Below, piece by piece: positions 47,606-57,700 of a stretch of DNA of 64,000 nucleotides. A program made the position numbers and the translations under genes. This DNA is from Thiocapsa roseilacustris (GTDB lineage: Bacteria; Pseudomonadota; Gammaproteobacteria; Chromatiales; Chromatiaceae). A model generated the notes under the pieces. The model saw only the letters and a program-made list of their open reading frames with translations, did no database searches and was not told where the DNA came from. Location: the NCBI RefSeq assembly GCF_041903755.1, contig NZ_JBBWVE010000017.1, positions 1 to 64,000 of the forward strand, in the 5' to 3' direction. The first letter of the stretch is position 1. Every line of letters begins with the position of its first letter.

Positions 47606-48397
47606 TCAGAGCCGATTCTCCATGACCAGAAACCAAGGCCGGCGCGGCAGGGGTTTGAGCCGTCCTTGGGCGTCGAGCTCGACGATGCTTTTGGAGACCG
47701 AGTTGCGGACGTTCCCGCCGATGACCTCGAGCGTTTGGCCGTTCTTTCCGACCACCAGATCGCAGTGGGTCTCCGCCCCCTGGAGCATCCTGGCGCTGAT
47801 GTAGCCGTCGACCGGACGCACCGGCGTGCGGCCTCGCGGTGCGCAGACGAGGTCGCCCGGCCGGGGACTGTAATCCTGAATCCGCCGAGGGACGAAGTAG
47901 CGACCCGGATAGCTGGCATCCTCGACCATGGTGGCAAGGTAGACCCAGTGGGCAATCGCCGGGCGGAACTGGCTCGTCGGCACACCCGCGCTCTGCATCA
48001 CCCAGCTGATGAAGGCGGCTGACCAGGGTTGCCGGCAGTCCAGACCGTCGAGCGTCGGCTTGTTGACCGCGCGCCAGTAGAGGTTGACCCGACTGACATG
48101 GGTGTAGTCGTCCTCCCAAGCGCCGACGTGGGGGATGCTCTCCTCGGCGCCCCTGAAGACGACGACCTGCCGATCGAAGTGCTCCCATTCGCGGGTTGCA
48201 CGCTGGATCATCGCCTGTTTAAGCCCTGGGTTTGGCGCGGGCGCCTGGCCGATGGGGCGTCCGGCCCAGGTCCCGGGCGCTTCGCCGGGCCGCGGGCCCG
48301 GGGCTCCGCAGGCGACCAGCGTCAGGCAGAGCGCGACACCGGCTATGCGGAGCAGTGCCTGCTCGGCTCGGCGCGGCACGGAGGGACAACTCGGCAT
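47606..48397 (-). CDS. DUF2272 lipoprotein, predicted papain-fold hydrolase
   Basis: 263 residues from the ATG at 48397, giving a lipoprotein signal (ALLRIAGVALCLTLVAC-G). LDCRQPWSAAFISWVMQSAG holds a candidate catalytic Cys and ETHCDLVVGKNGQTLEVIGG a candidate His, the DUF2272 pattern, related to CHAP/NlpC-type peptidases. It should be anchored in a membrane facing the periplasm. The longer frame to 48589 overlaps the upstream gene. The 73-base gap suggests an operon with the 600-residue gene. Confidence 0.8.
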   Translation of the reverse strand: MPSCPSVPRRAEQALLRIAGVALCLTLVACGAPGPRPGEAPGTWAGRPIGQAPAPNPGLKQAMIQRATREWEHFDRQVVVFRGAEESIPHVGAWEDDYTHVSRVNLYWRAVNKPTLDGLDCRQPWSAAFISWVMQSAGVPTSQFRPAIAHWVYLATMVEDASYPGRYFVPRRIQDYSPRPGDLVCAPRGRTPVRPVDGYISARMLQGAETHCDLVVGKNGQTLEVIGGNVRNSVSKSIVELDAQGRLKPLPRRPWFLVMENRL

Positions 48398-48470
48398 GGG
48401 ACGGACTCCGTATTGGCGCAGCCGGGCGTTGGTGTCGGGTGCGTATGATCGGCCGACGACGAATCTTGCG

Positions 48471-50273
48471 CTACCGCGGCGGGCGGACCGTCTCGCGGAA
48501 CCAGGGACGATACTCCTCCATGCGCGCACGCTGGTCCGCCGGTGCCCGACGGCGACAGGTCGCTTCATCCGGGGAGCCCGGGGATGCACCCCAGCGCCGC
48601 TCCACGCAGTCGTTGGGGTTGTAGGCGATCTCGAGCTCGGCGCGGCGGCTGTAGATGTCCCCGAGACTCAGCCGCCAAGGCGTGCCGTCGCTGCGGGTGT
48701 AGGTGACGAATCGCTCGTCCATCCGTTGCGCGTTGAGCCGCTCGATGCGTGCGGCGGCATCGCTCGGGGAGCGGCCCTGCAGGACGAAGAGCTCCGGATA
48801 GCGACGGATGCGCTCGGGCAGCTCCGCGAGCACCTTCATGGCGATCAGCAGGCGCATGTCGCGCGACGGGGTGGCGTAATCCTCCCAGGGCCCTGTGGTC
48901 TCGAAGATGGCCGGTCCGCTCGGCATCGGGATGATGGCGCCTGGACGGCTGCGCACGTAGGCCTCGCCGTTCTCGACCGAGGTCACGCGTGTTTCGAGCT
49001 GCTCCATCAAGGCGTCCAGTGTCGCGGCATAGGCGACCTCGGGCTCGAGACCCCGCGGGTTGATGAGCTGCTGCATGCGGGCGTAGAAATCCGCGGGCGA
49101 AAGTGCCGCTTGCTCGAGTGAGAAGGGCGGCAGACCGGATCGCCCGTCGAGTGCGCTGTTGGGCGGTTGGCGCACGGCGCCGCCGGTTTGAACCACCGGC
49201 CGGAACGCCTTGAAGCCCGGACCCGCGCTCGGGGTTTGGGCGAACAGGAAGGTGCCCTCCCAGAAGCGCTTGCGGGTCACCGAGTTGTCCGGCTGGGCGT
49301 CGACCGCGAGCAGGAGACCGCTCTCCCGCCCCTGCTGGGGCAGCCATTTCACGATCACCATGATGTGACCATAGGGGTCGGCGAAGATGGTCCCGGGCCA
49401 GAGTGTCGCGCGATCGAGCGCGACGGGATAGACATCGGTCGCATCGTCGCGCAGGGCGGTGCGTGCGCTGCCCGAATGCACCGTGTTCATCATCTTTCGG
49501 CTGGCCTCGGCGAAGACCTCGGCGGATGCCCCCTGGTCCACGGAAGCGCCCACGAAGCGCGTCTCGGCGACGGGCGCCTGACAGGTCGGCGGGCTAGTCC
49601 GACTCCCGCGCGTGCAGGGTCGGTAGGCGATCGGCAGGCCGAGCTTCCAGGCGAAATAGGTCCGCAGGAAGTAGGGCAGGTCGGCGCAGTCCGGCTCGGC
49701 GGGGAGCCGGCTGTCCTCGCCGTCGCCGAGATAGTTGAAGAGCAGGTTGCGCGCGGGGTCGCGCAGCACCGGGCCAAGCGAGTCGAAGCTCAGCGACTGC
49801 TCGGGCGGGGCATCGAAGAGGTGCTCGATCCAGGCCGAGTAGAAGGCCTCCGTCGCCAGGTCCCACTCGCCGCTCCCGCGGTCGCCGGCGCCTCCGCCGA
49901 CCGTCACCTCATGGCAGCCCGCGATACGCCCCGAGCGGGTGGTCTCGATTCGATAGGTCCCGGCGACCGGGCGAAATTGAGTCCCGTAGAGACTCCAGGG
50001 CGGTCCGCCGGCGCGAGCGGTGCGCAGGCTGGTCCGGCGGCCGGCGGGGTCCGTGATCAGCACCTCGTCGAGATCCGCGTCGGTGGCGACCGCAATGATC
50101 TCGAGCGGCGCGCCAGGGCTCGGTTGCAGCGGCGCGGTCCAGATCCGCACCTCCTCGCCTTGTCGGCACGCGTCCGCGGCTCGCGCCGTGTCGGGGAGCA
50201 TGACCCCGATCGGGGAGAGACCGAGTAAGGTCAACAAGGCGATCGAAGTTTGGATGGCGCGAGGAGTCGACAT
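48471..50273 (-). CDS. Large exported protein with possible papain-like Cys/His pair
   Basis: 600 residues from the ATG at 50273 (a TTG at 50297 is the only longer start). The signal peptide ends near ARAADACRQG; the mature part begins EEVRIWTAPLQPSPGAP, then an immunoglobulin-like beta region to about 120. PDCADLPYFLRTYFAWKLGL (about 195-215) and DPYGHIMVIVKWLP (about 305) look like the Cys and His segments of an NlpC/P60 or transglutaminase-like fold. The C-terminal third is helical. Family not recognised. It precedes the DUF2272 gene, so two periplasmic hydrolases may act together, perhaps on cell wall. Confidence 0.72.
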   Translation of the reverse strand: MSTPRAIQTSIALLTLLGLSPIGVMLPDTARAADACRQGEEVRIWTAPLQPSPGAPLEIIAVATDADLDEVLITDPAGRRTSLRTARAGGPPWSLYGTQFRPVAGTYRIETTRSGRIAGCHEVTVGGGAGDRGSGEWDLATEAFYSAWIEHLFDAPPEQSLSFDSLGPVLRDPARNLLFNYLGDGEDSRLPAEPDCADLPYFLRTYFAWKLGLPIAYRPCTRGSRTSPPTCQAPVAETRFVGASVDQGASAEVFAEASRKMMNTVHSGSARTALRDDATDVYPVALDRATLWPGTIFADPYGHIMVIVKWLPQQGRESGLLLAVDAQPDNSVTRKRFWEGTFLFAQTPSAGPGFKAFRPVVQTGGAVRQPPNSALDGRSGLPPFSLEQAALSPADFYARMQQLINPRGLEPEVAYAATLDALMEQLETRVTSVENGEAYVRSRPGAIIPMPSGPAIFETTGPWEDYATPSRDMRLLIAMKVLAELPERIRRYPELFVLQGRSPSDAAARIERLNAQRMDERFVTYTRSDGTPWRLSLGDIYSRRAELEIAYNPNDCVERRWGASPGSPDEATCRRRAPADQRARMEEYRPWFRETVRPPR

Positions 50274-50366
50274 GGACACTAACCCGGACCGGCGCAAGGT
50301 GTGTCGAGTCTATCCCGAGCGGGCCGCCGATGGGAGATATCCGGCATGCCCGAGCTCTTGTACTCC

Positions 50367-50692
50367 CGAGGTTGTGCCGAGCGGTCGCGAGGCACAACAG
50401 ATTCCGTAGGTTGTGCCGAGCGGTCGCGAGGCACAACAGGTTCCGTAGGTTGTGCCGAGCGGTCGCGAGGCACAACAGGTTCCGTAGGTTGTGCCGAGCG
50501 GTCGCGAGGCACAACAGATTCCGTAGGTTGTGCCGAGCGGCAGCGAGGCACAACCAACCGAGCGTGGAGTTTGTGCTTCCTATCGTCAGCACAACCTACG
50601 TGCGATCGTCGCCATGACCTCGATTCCGGCTCAACCGTAGCGGCCATTCCCCAATCCGCCCGTAGGTTGTGCCGAGCGGAAGCGAGGCACAA
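50367..50692. repeat. REP family 1 array left of the RAYT gene
   Basis: Five tandem units of GTAG-GTTGTGCC...GGCACAAC spaced 39 bases apart (starts 50367, 50406, 50445, 50484, 50523; the first lacks a perfect GTAG). An inverted unit follows at 50570-50599 and another direct unit at 50662-50692. The array begins about 90 bases upstream of the start of the 600-residue gene. Confidence 0.9.
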
Positions 50693-50729
50693 CCCACCGG
50701 CGCGCAAGGAGGATGAGGGTCCCCCGTCA

Positions 50730-51263
50730 TCACTCTCCGGCGTCGATTTCGAAGAATTCGGTATCTCCAATCCCCCAGTCGGGAGAATAGATCTCCGCTT
50801 GGACGAAGCGGCTGAAACTCGAATACGGCCAGTCACCTGCACGGCCGACAAGCCCGTGCTTGACCGGGTTCCAATGGATGTAATCGCAATGTCGCGCATA
50901 ATCGTCCTCATCGCGGATGCGATGCTCCCAATAGCGCCGCTGCCAGACCAAGCGCTCGCGGCGCTCGACCTTATCGCGCGAAGGTTTCGCCTCCGAGGGC
51001 AGCGCCCGCGTGAACCCGCCCTTGATCAGATTCCAGCGACCGGCGAAATCGGCGTCGCCCTCGGGCAGTGTCCAGAGACAATGCAGATGGTCCGGCAGAA
51101 CGACGATGGCATCGATTCGGAACGGATGGGCGGCTTTGACCCGGGCGAAGATCGAGCGCAGTCGGTCGACGTTGTCCGGTTGCGTGAACAGCGAGCGTCG
51201 ACCTTGAGTGACGAGGGTGAAGAAATAGGTGGCACCGGGTGTGCGGTCGCGACGGTAGCGCAT
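50730..51263 (-). CDS. REP-associated tyrosine transposase (RAYT, Y1 family)
   Basis: 177 residues. MRYRRDRTPGATYFFTLVTQ is the usual start of this family. LPDHLHCLWTLPEGDADF holds the HUH metal-binding pair (H-x-H). DYIHWNPVKHGLV with its tyrosines supplies the Y1 nucleophile region, and AGDWPYSSF closes the domain. RAYTs are domesticated relatives of IS200/IS605 transposases thought to mobilise REP sequences. The gene lies between two arrays of a GTAG-headed palindrome, the expected arrangement. All signature residues look intact, so it may be active. Confidence 0.93.
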   Translation of the reverse strand: MRYRRDRTPGATYFFTLVTQGRRSLFTQPDNVDRLRSIFARVKAAHPFRIDAIVVLPDHLHCLWTLPEGDADFAGRWNLIKGGFTRALPSEAKPSRDKVERRERLVWQRRYWEHRIRDEDDYARHCDYIHWNPVKHGLVGRAGDWPYSSFSRFVQAEIYSPDWGIGDTEFFEIDAGE

Positions 51264-51351
51264 CGTGCCGATCCTTCGTGTGGGCGGGTGCGTACACTTT
51301 ACGGATATTTTGGTCGCAACGCACGCCGCTCAAGCAAGCCGATCACGCCGG

Positions 51352-51614
51352 GTGGGCGGAACGGGAGGGAGGCACAACCAGCCGGGGAGGGTGCAGGTTG
51401 TGCTTCCTATCGTCAGCACAACCTACGTCCGAGGCCGCAGCCCGTAGGTTGTGCCGAGCGGTCGCGAGGCACAACCAGCCGGGGAGGGTGCAGGTTGTGC
51501 TTCCTATCGTCAGCACAACCTACGTCCGAGGCCGCAGCCCGTAGGTTGTGCCGAGCGGTCGCGAGGCACAACCAACCGAGTTTGCAGGTTGGATTCCGAT
51601 CGTCAACACAACCA
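51352..51614. repeat. REP family 1 array right of the RAYT gene
   Basis: Alternating inverted and direct units: a partial unit ending near 51379, inverted 51397-51426, direct 51444-51475, inverted 51493-51523, direct 51541-51571, and a diverged inverted unit to 51614. The inverted/direct pair is itself repeated in tandem with a 97-base period. The array ends just before the symporter stop codon. Confidence 0.9.
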
Positions 51615-51622
51615 ACCGCAGG

Positions 51623-52813
51623 TCAGCCTCGCCGCAGATCGCGGTCCACCAGGGCTGCGACCACCAGATCGCCCCAGACGTTGACGGCGGTGATGGGATA
51701 GTCGAAGAAACGGTCGACGACGAGATAGAGGGCGAGGTAGGTCTGCGGCAGGCCGAGTAGGTCGAGCATGAAGGCCATCAGGGCGATGCCGCCTCCGGGT
51801 ATGCCGGCGGTGCCGGCGGAGGAGGCCATGGTGAGCAGGACGATGAAGAGTGCCTGCGCGGGACTGAGATCGACCCCGGCGAGCTGGGACATGAAGATGA
51901 GCAGGATCGACTGGTAGAGGGCGGAGCCGTCCATGTTGAGCGTGGCGCCCAGGGGCAGGCTGAAGGCGGTGACCCGCTCGCTGACGCCGTTGGCCTCCAA
52001 GGCCTGCTTTGAGACCGGATAGGTCGCGGCGCTCGATGCGGTGGATAAAGCGGTCAGGAGCGGTGCACGACAGGCGGCGACGAAACGCCAAGGTGAAGAC
52101 CCCGTGCGCACCCTAAACAGGGTTGGCAGAAAGACCCCTGCATGCAGCACGGCCGCCAGCGCCACCGCCCACACGAAGGCGTGTAGCTGGAAGACCTCGG
52201 CCCAATCCATCCCGGCGAGTCCGTCGTAGATCAGCGCCGCGATCCCGACGGGCGCCAGCGCCAAAACCCCGCGCAGAACCTGCATCAGCAGGGCGTCCGT
52301 GGCGCGTGCACCGGCGAGCAGGGTCTCGCGCTGATCACCTGCGATCCGCCGCGAGGCAATCGCCAGCACGATGGCGACGAAGACGATGTGCAGGATGTTC
52401 CCGTCGGCGAGCGAGGCGAAGAGATTGCTCGGGACGAGGCTTGCGACCAGATGCTCGACGCTGAAGCTCGCCGCGCCAGGCTCGACCTGCTCGAGCTGGA
52501 GCAGCCCCGCCGGAAGATCGCGCGAGAGCGCGAGTCCGATCAGCGTCCCCAGCCCGGCGGCGACCGCGGAGGTCGACACGTAATAGAGCAGGGTCCGTCC
52601 GCCGATCCTCCGCAGCTCGCGCCCGCCCGAGAGCGAGGCATAGATGGAGACCAGGATCAGCGGCAGGATTAGGAGCTTGAGGATGGAGATGAAGATCTGC
52701 CCGATCCAGGCCACGTAGGGCGCGCCGTCCGGGACCAGCAGCGCGAGCGCGATGCCGAGCAGCAGACCGACGGGGACCGAGTAGAGTCGGCGCAAGGGCA
52801 CAGTAATCGGCAT
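51623..52813 (-). CDS. Dicarboxylate/amino acid:cation symporter (DAACS/SDF family)
   Basis: 396 residues with eight helices plus re-entrant loops. STASSAATYPVS is the serine-rich hairpin HP1, LGATLNMDGSALYQ the NMDGT-type helix 7, AGIPGGGI hairpin 2, and DRFFDYPITAVNVWGD helix 8. DYP replaces the usual D-M-x-R-T around the substrate-binding Asp/Arg, so specificity may differ from GltP/DctA. It lies 21 bases after the MurE-type gene on the same strand. Confidence 0.88.
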   Translation of the reverse strand: MPITVPLRRLYSVPVGLLLGIALALLVPDGAPYVAWIGQIFISILKLLILPLILVSIYASLSGGRELRRIGGRTLLYYVSTSAVAAGLGTLIGLALSRDLPAGLLQLEQVEPGAASFSVEHLVASLVPSNLFASLADGNILHIVFVAIVLAIASRRIAGDQRETLLAGARATDALLMQVLRGVLALAPVGIAALIYDGLAGMDWAEVFQLHAFVWAVALAAVLHAGVFLPTLFRVRTGSSPWRFVAACRAPLLTALSTASSAATYPVSKQALEANGVSERVTAFSLPLGATLNMDGSALYQSILLIFMSQLAGVDLSPAQALFIVLLTMASSAGTAGIPGGGIALMAFMLDLLGLPQTYLALYLVVDRFFDYPITAVNVWGDLVVAALVDRDLRRG

Positions 52814-52834
52814 GTCGATCCTCGGTGACCTGCG

Positions 52835-54274
52835 TTAGACCCAGCCGAGCCGTATCAGGTTGCGCTCGATCTCGTCTTGATCGCTGTAGGGCGTCTTGTG
52901 GCCTTTGGCGTCGAGATAGCGCTCGTGACCCTTGCCGGCGATCAGAGCCACCCAGGGCTCGTCCTGCGGCCGCTCGGCCAGGAAGTCGAGCAGGCGCGCG
53001 ATCGCGAGCGGCCGGTCGACCTCCACCTCGCGCCCCGCCTCGGGCATGCCCGTCAGGATGTCCGCGATGATGCGCTCGGGGTCCTCGTAGCGTGGATTGT
53101 CCGAGGTCACGATCGTGTGGTCCGAATGACGCGCGACCGCGGCGCCCATGAGCGGGCGCTTGAAACGGTCGCGATCGCCCCCGCAGCCGAACAGGGTTGC
53201 GACCCGCGCAGGGGGAAAGGCATCGCGGATCGCGGTCAGGATGGTCTCGAGTGCGTCCGGTGTGTGGGCGAAGTCGACCACCAGGGTGCGGTTGCCGACG
53301 ACGCGACACTCGAAGCGTCCGTCCACCGCGCTCAGGTGCCGCCAGTCCTCGCGCGCACCCGCTCCCAAGACCCCGTCCGCCAAGGCGACGGCGAGGGCAT
53401 AGTTCCGACGGTTGTGCGCCAGCGCGAGGAAGGGCTTGGCAGCGAGCGCCTCGGCTCCGAGCGTCGCGGCAGGCAGGACTTCGACGGGAGCCCGCGGCTG
53501 GCCATTCTCCGACAGCCGTTCGGCGACATCCGGACTGGTCGTGTAGAGACGGCCACCGTCCGCGATCATGTCCAGGATGCGCGCCTTGGCCGCGAAATAG
53601 GCCGCCTCGCCGCCATGATAGTCCAGATGGTCCAGCGTGAAGTTGGTCCAGGCGGCGTTCTGCAGCGGGATGCCGTGTGCACGGCCTTGATCCAGGGCAT
53701 GGCTGCTGACCTCCATCGCGACCACCGCGTAACGGTCGCGATAGGCGTGCAGCAGACGGCGCAGCTCGATGAGAGGCGGGGAGGTGAATCCGGTCTGGGC
53801 CAGTGGCTCGCCCGCCAAGGAGAGACCGAGCGTCCCGACCGAGAGGACCGGCCGGCCATGCGCCGAGAGGATCGCCTCCAGATACTTGACCGTCGTGGTC
53901 TTGCCGTTGGTGCCGGTAACGCCCAGAAAGACCGTGCCGTCGGTGTCCAGCGGATAGAAGCGGTCGCAGAAACGGCCGACGACCTCGGCCCAATCGCCGG
54001 GATGCGTGACATAGATACCCTTGCCCTGCAGCCGCTCGACACCCTCGATCATGCGGTTGGTGACCAGTACGGCGCAGGCGCTGTCGGCCAGATAGCGCTC
54101 GATGATCTCGGCGTCCGTGCGCCCGTCGTCGAAGCGCTGGAAGAAGAGGATCGAGCCGGCATTGCAGGCGTTTGCGCGCCATTGGATGTTGTCCAAGGTG
54201 CCGGGCTTGGCCGGCTCGCGCCGCCAGGCGAAATCGAGCGTGGACAGGAGATCGGAAAGGGCGTGATTCGGCAT
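52835..54274 (-). CDS. MurE-type Mur ligase
   Basis: 479 residues, close to MurE length. GVTGTNGKTTTVKYLEAILS (about 118-137) is the ATP loop. VAMEVSSHALDQGR and TNFTLDHLDYHGG are the central-domain motifs, with VDFAHTPDALE, GCGGDRDRFKRPLM and, at about 393, DNPRYEDP, the meso-diaminopimelate recognition motif. The N-terminal domain is diverged (DNIQWRANACNAGSILFF in place of the usual SRxVxPGxLF region). The gene is outside any division cluster and is paired with a transporter gene. It could be the housekeeping MurE or a paralogue acting on a related substrate. Confidence 0.85.
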   Translation of the reverse strand: MPNHALSDLLSTLDFAWRREPAKPGTLDNIQWRANACNAGSILFFQRFDDGRTDAEIIERYLADSACAVLVTNRMIEGVERLQGKGIYVTHPGDWAEVVGRFCDRFYPLDTDGTVFLGVTGTNGKTTTVKYLEAILSAHGRPVLSVGTLGLSLAGEPLAQTGFTSPPLIELRRLLHAYRDRYAVVAMEVSSHALDQGRAHGIPLQNAAWTNFTLDHLDYHGGEAAYFAAKARILDMIADGGRLYTTSPDVAERLSENGQPRAPVEVLPAATLGAEALAAKPFLALAHNRRNYALAVALADGVLGAGAREDWRHLSAVDGRFECRVVGNRTLVVDFAHTPDALETILTAIRDAFPPARVATLFGCGGDRDRFKRPLMGAAVARHSDHTIVTSDNPRYEDPERIIADILTGMPEAGREVEVDRPLAIARLLDFLAERPQDEPWVALIAGKGHERYLDAKGHKTPYSDQDEIERNLIRLGWV

Positions 54275-54700
54275 GGGGTTCGGATCTGATGCACGGAGGG
54301 TCGGAGTGATACTTTACGCCCTTGCCACCGATCAGTTAACGCCAGGCGACCAGGTTCCAGCTCGAAATGTCTCTCACGCAGACACGGAAGGCACGGATAA
54401 TCCGAGATCTTTCCGGCGTCCGCTCGGTGTCTCCGTGTCTCCGTGAGAGATTTTGAAATTCACCAGTGCTCAGACTTTACCCCCAACCCCTGTGGCCACT
54501 CGTGTGGATAAGCTGTTCGCGCGTGCCTTAACCCGCGGGTGGCTCACGGCGGATTCGCAGCCGGTCAAGGATTGCCCGCCTGTGGTCATTCGGCGTCGAT
54601 CGCCGCGTCGAGCCGAGGGTGAGCGCCCGCTCCTCCGAGCCCCGGCCTCGGATCTCAAGTATCATGTCGGATCAAGAGCCCGAACCCAGAGTCATGTCCC
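54275..54700. other. Divergent gap between the MurE-type gene and purL
   Basis: 426 bases without a gene. It holds the inverted repeat at 54370-54450. Promoters for both divergent genes should be here. Confidence 0.45.
54370..54450. repeat. 81-bp inverted-repeat element
   Basis: TCTCTCACGCAGACACGGA at 54370-54388 pairs with TCCGTGTCTCCGTGAGAGA at 54432-54450 with one mismatch. The arms contain the CTCCGTGTCTCCGTG-type words common in dispersed bacterial repeats. No T-run follows. It is either a hairpin repeat element or a regulatory structure upstream of purL. Confidence 0.6.
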
Positions 54701-57700
54701 ATGCTCGTCCTCCGTGGTGCGCCCGCCCTTTCCGCGTTTCGTCTTCAGAAGCTTACCGGCAGGCTGCGCGAGCAGATCGGCGTGCCGATCGAGGTCTATG
54801 CGGAGTATGTCCACTTCGCCGATCTCGCGGGTGAGTTGGCCGAGGAGCAGCGCGGGATCCTGGAGCGGCTCCTGCGCTACGGTCCTGCCTTGCCGAGTCA
54901 TGCGCCGGTCGGCCGGCTCATTCTGGTCGTGCCGCGGCCGGGCACCATCTCGCCTTGGTCGTCCAAGGCGACCGACATCGCGCACAACTGCGGACTCGTG
55001 GGCCTTGAGCGACTGGAGCGCGGCACCGCCTACTATCTGCTGACAGCGGACGGCGGCGCGCTCGACGCGGCAACGGTCGAGCAGGCCGCCGTATTTCTGC
55101 ACGACCGCATGACCCAGATCGCGCTCTTCGACCTAGCCGATGCCGAGCGATTGTTTGTGCACGCCGAGCCGCGTCCGGTGCGCCGGGTCGCGCTCGGTGC
55201 GGACCCCGAGGCGGCGCTCGCTCAAGCGAACCGCGAGCTGGGCCTCGCGCTCTCGTCCGACGAGATCGCCTATCTCGCCGGCAGCTTCGAGGCGCTCGAG
55301 CGTGATCCGACCGATGTCGAGTTAATGATGTTCGCGCAGGCCAACTCGGAGCATTGTCGGCACAAGATCTTCAACGCCCGCTGGGACATCGACGGCGAGC
55401 CGCAGACGCACTCGCTCTTTCAGATGATCCGGCATACGACGGACGTCTCCCCCGAGGGCGTGCTCTCCGCCTACAAGGACAATGCCGCCGTCATTGAGGG
55501 CTGGGACGGGCGCCGCTTCCTTCCCGACCCCGTGACCGGCATCTACGGCGAACACGAGGAGCCCATCGCGATCCTCATGAAGGTGGAGACCCACAACCAC
55601 CCGACCGCGATCGCGCCGGATCCGGGAGCGGCGACCGGCGCGGGCGGGGAGATCCGCGACGAAGGGGCGACCGGGCGGGGCGCCAAGCCCAAGGCCGGTC
55701 TCTGCGGCTTCTCGGTCTCGGACCTGCGCATCCCCGGTTTCAGCCAGCCTTGGGAGCCGCCCGAGGCCGACTACCACGGCAAGCCCGGGCGGATCGTCTC
55801 CGCACTCGACATCATGCTCGAAGGGCCGATCGGCGCCGCCGCCTTCAACAACGAGTTCGGCAGACCCAACCTGACCGGCTATTTCCGTACCTTCGAGCAG
55901 GCTATCCCCGGACCGAACGGCGCGACCGAGCTGCGCGGCTACCACAAACCCATCATGCTCGCCGGCGGCATCGGCAATATCCGCTCCGAGCATGTCGCCA
56001 AGGACAGCTTCCCGGTCGGCACGCCGCTGATCGTGATCGGAGGCCCGGCGATGCTGATCGGACTCGGCGGCGGGGCGGCCTCGAGCATGGCCTCCGGCGC
56101 CTCGGCCGAGGACCTGGACTTCGCCTCGGTGCAGCGCGCCAACCCGGAGATGCAGCGCCGCTGCCAAGAGGTCATCGACCGCTGTTGGGCACTCGGCGAG
56201 GACAATCCCATCCTCTTCATCCACGACGTCGGCGCCGGCGGTCTGGCCAACGCGCTGCCCGAGCTGGTCCATGACGCCGGTCGCGGCGGACGCTTCGAGC
56301 TGCGCGCGGTCCCCAACGCCGATCCGGGCATGTCGCCGATGGAGATCTGGTGCAACGAGTCGCAGGAGCGCTACGTCTTGGCCGTCGCGGCCGAGCGGCT
56401 GGCGCAGTTCGAGGCGATCTGCGCGCGCGAGCGCTGTCCGCATGCCGTCGTGGGGACCGCGACCGCGGATCAGCATCTGATGCTCGGCGACGCGCAGTTT
56501 GCCGACACCCCGATCGACATGCCCATGTCGCTTCTCTTCGGCAAGCCGCCCAAGATGGAGCGGGATGCCGTCTCCGGACAGTCGCCGCGTGCGCCGCTGC
56601 GTACCGCCGAGATCGATCTGCGCGAGGCGCTCGATCGCGTGCTGCGTCTGCCGGGCGTCGCCGACAAGTCCTTCCTCGTCACCATCGGCGATCGCAGCAT
56701 CACCGGTCAGGTCGCGCGCGATCAGATGGTCGGCCCCTGGCAGATCCCGGTTGCCGACTGCGCCGTGACCATCAGCGACTATCGCGGCGTCACCGGCGAG
56801 GCCATGGCCATCGGCGAGCGCACGCCACTCGCCCTGCTCGATGCCCCGGCCTCCGGACGCATGGCCGTCGGCGAGGCCATTACCAACCTCGCAGCGGCGC
56901 GGATCGAGTCGATCGGCGATATCAAGCTCTCGGCCAACTGGATGGCCGCCACTGGCGATCCGCGCGAGGACGCCCGACTCTACGCGACGGTGCGCGCCGT
57001 TGGGCTGGAGCTTTGCCCGGCGCTCGGGATTGCCATCCCGGTCGGCAAGGACTCGATGAGCATGAAGACGGTCTGGGAGGGTGCCGCGGGTGTGCGGCAC
57101 GCGATGTCTGCGCCCTTGTCGCTGATCGTCTCGGCCTTTGCCCCGGTGCTCGACGTGCGCGCGACGCTCACGCCGCAACTGCGGACCGATCAGGGCGATA
57201 CCGACCTCATCCTCATTGATTTGGGGCAGGGCCGAAACCGTCTCGGCGGGTCCGCGCTCGCGCAGGTCTACGGTCAGCTCGGCGATGTCGGGCCGGACCT
57301 GGATGCCCCGGACCTACTCAAGCGCTTCTTCGCCGCCATCCAGGAGCTTCAGGGCGAGGAGCTGATTCTCGCCTACCACGATCGCTCCGACGGCGGCCTC
57401 ATCACCACGCTCTGCGAGATGGCCTTCGCCGGCCGTTGCGGGGTCGACGTGGACCTGGCGGCGGTCGACCCCGATGACCTCTCGGCCCTCTTCAGCGAGG
57501 AGCTGGGCGCTGTGATCCAGGTGTGCCACACCGATACGGACGACGTGCTGCAAATCCTGGAATATCACGGCCTAGCCGAGTACAGCCCGGTGATCGGCAT
57601 GCTCGACGACAGCGATGAGATCCGCGTCTGTCGCCGCTGCCGTCCGCTCTTCGCGGCGAGTCGAACCGAGCTCCAACAGGTCTGGTCCGAGACCAGTTTC

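Noticed and set aside
50367..51614. Regular 39-bp and 97-bp repeats resembling a CRISPR array
   Set aside because: Units are palindromic with nearly identical linkers rather than unique spacers, alternate in orientation, recur in many gaps, and no cas gene is present.
50301..51701. 466-codon plus-strand frame across the REP arrays
   Set aside because: It translates hairpin repeats and the antisense of the RAYT gene; the repeated GCAERSRGTT peptide is an artefact.
52335..54182. 615-codon Arg/Gly-rich frame overlapping the MurE-type and symporter genes
   Set aside because: Same strand, different frame, composition of a shadow frame; both real genes have intact motifs.
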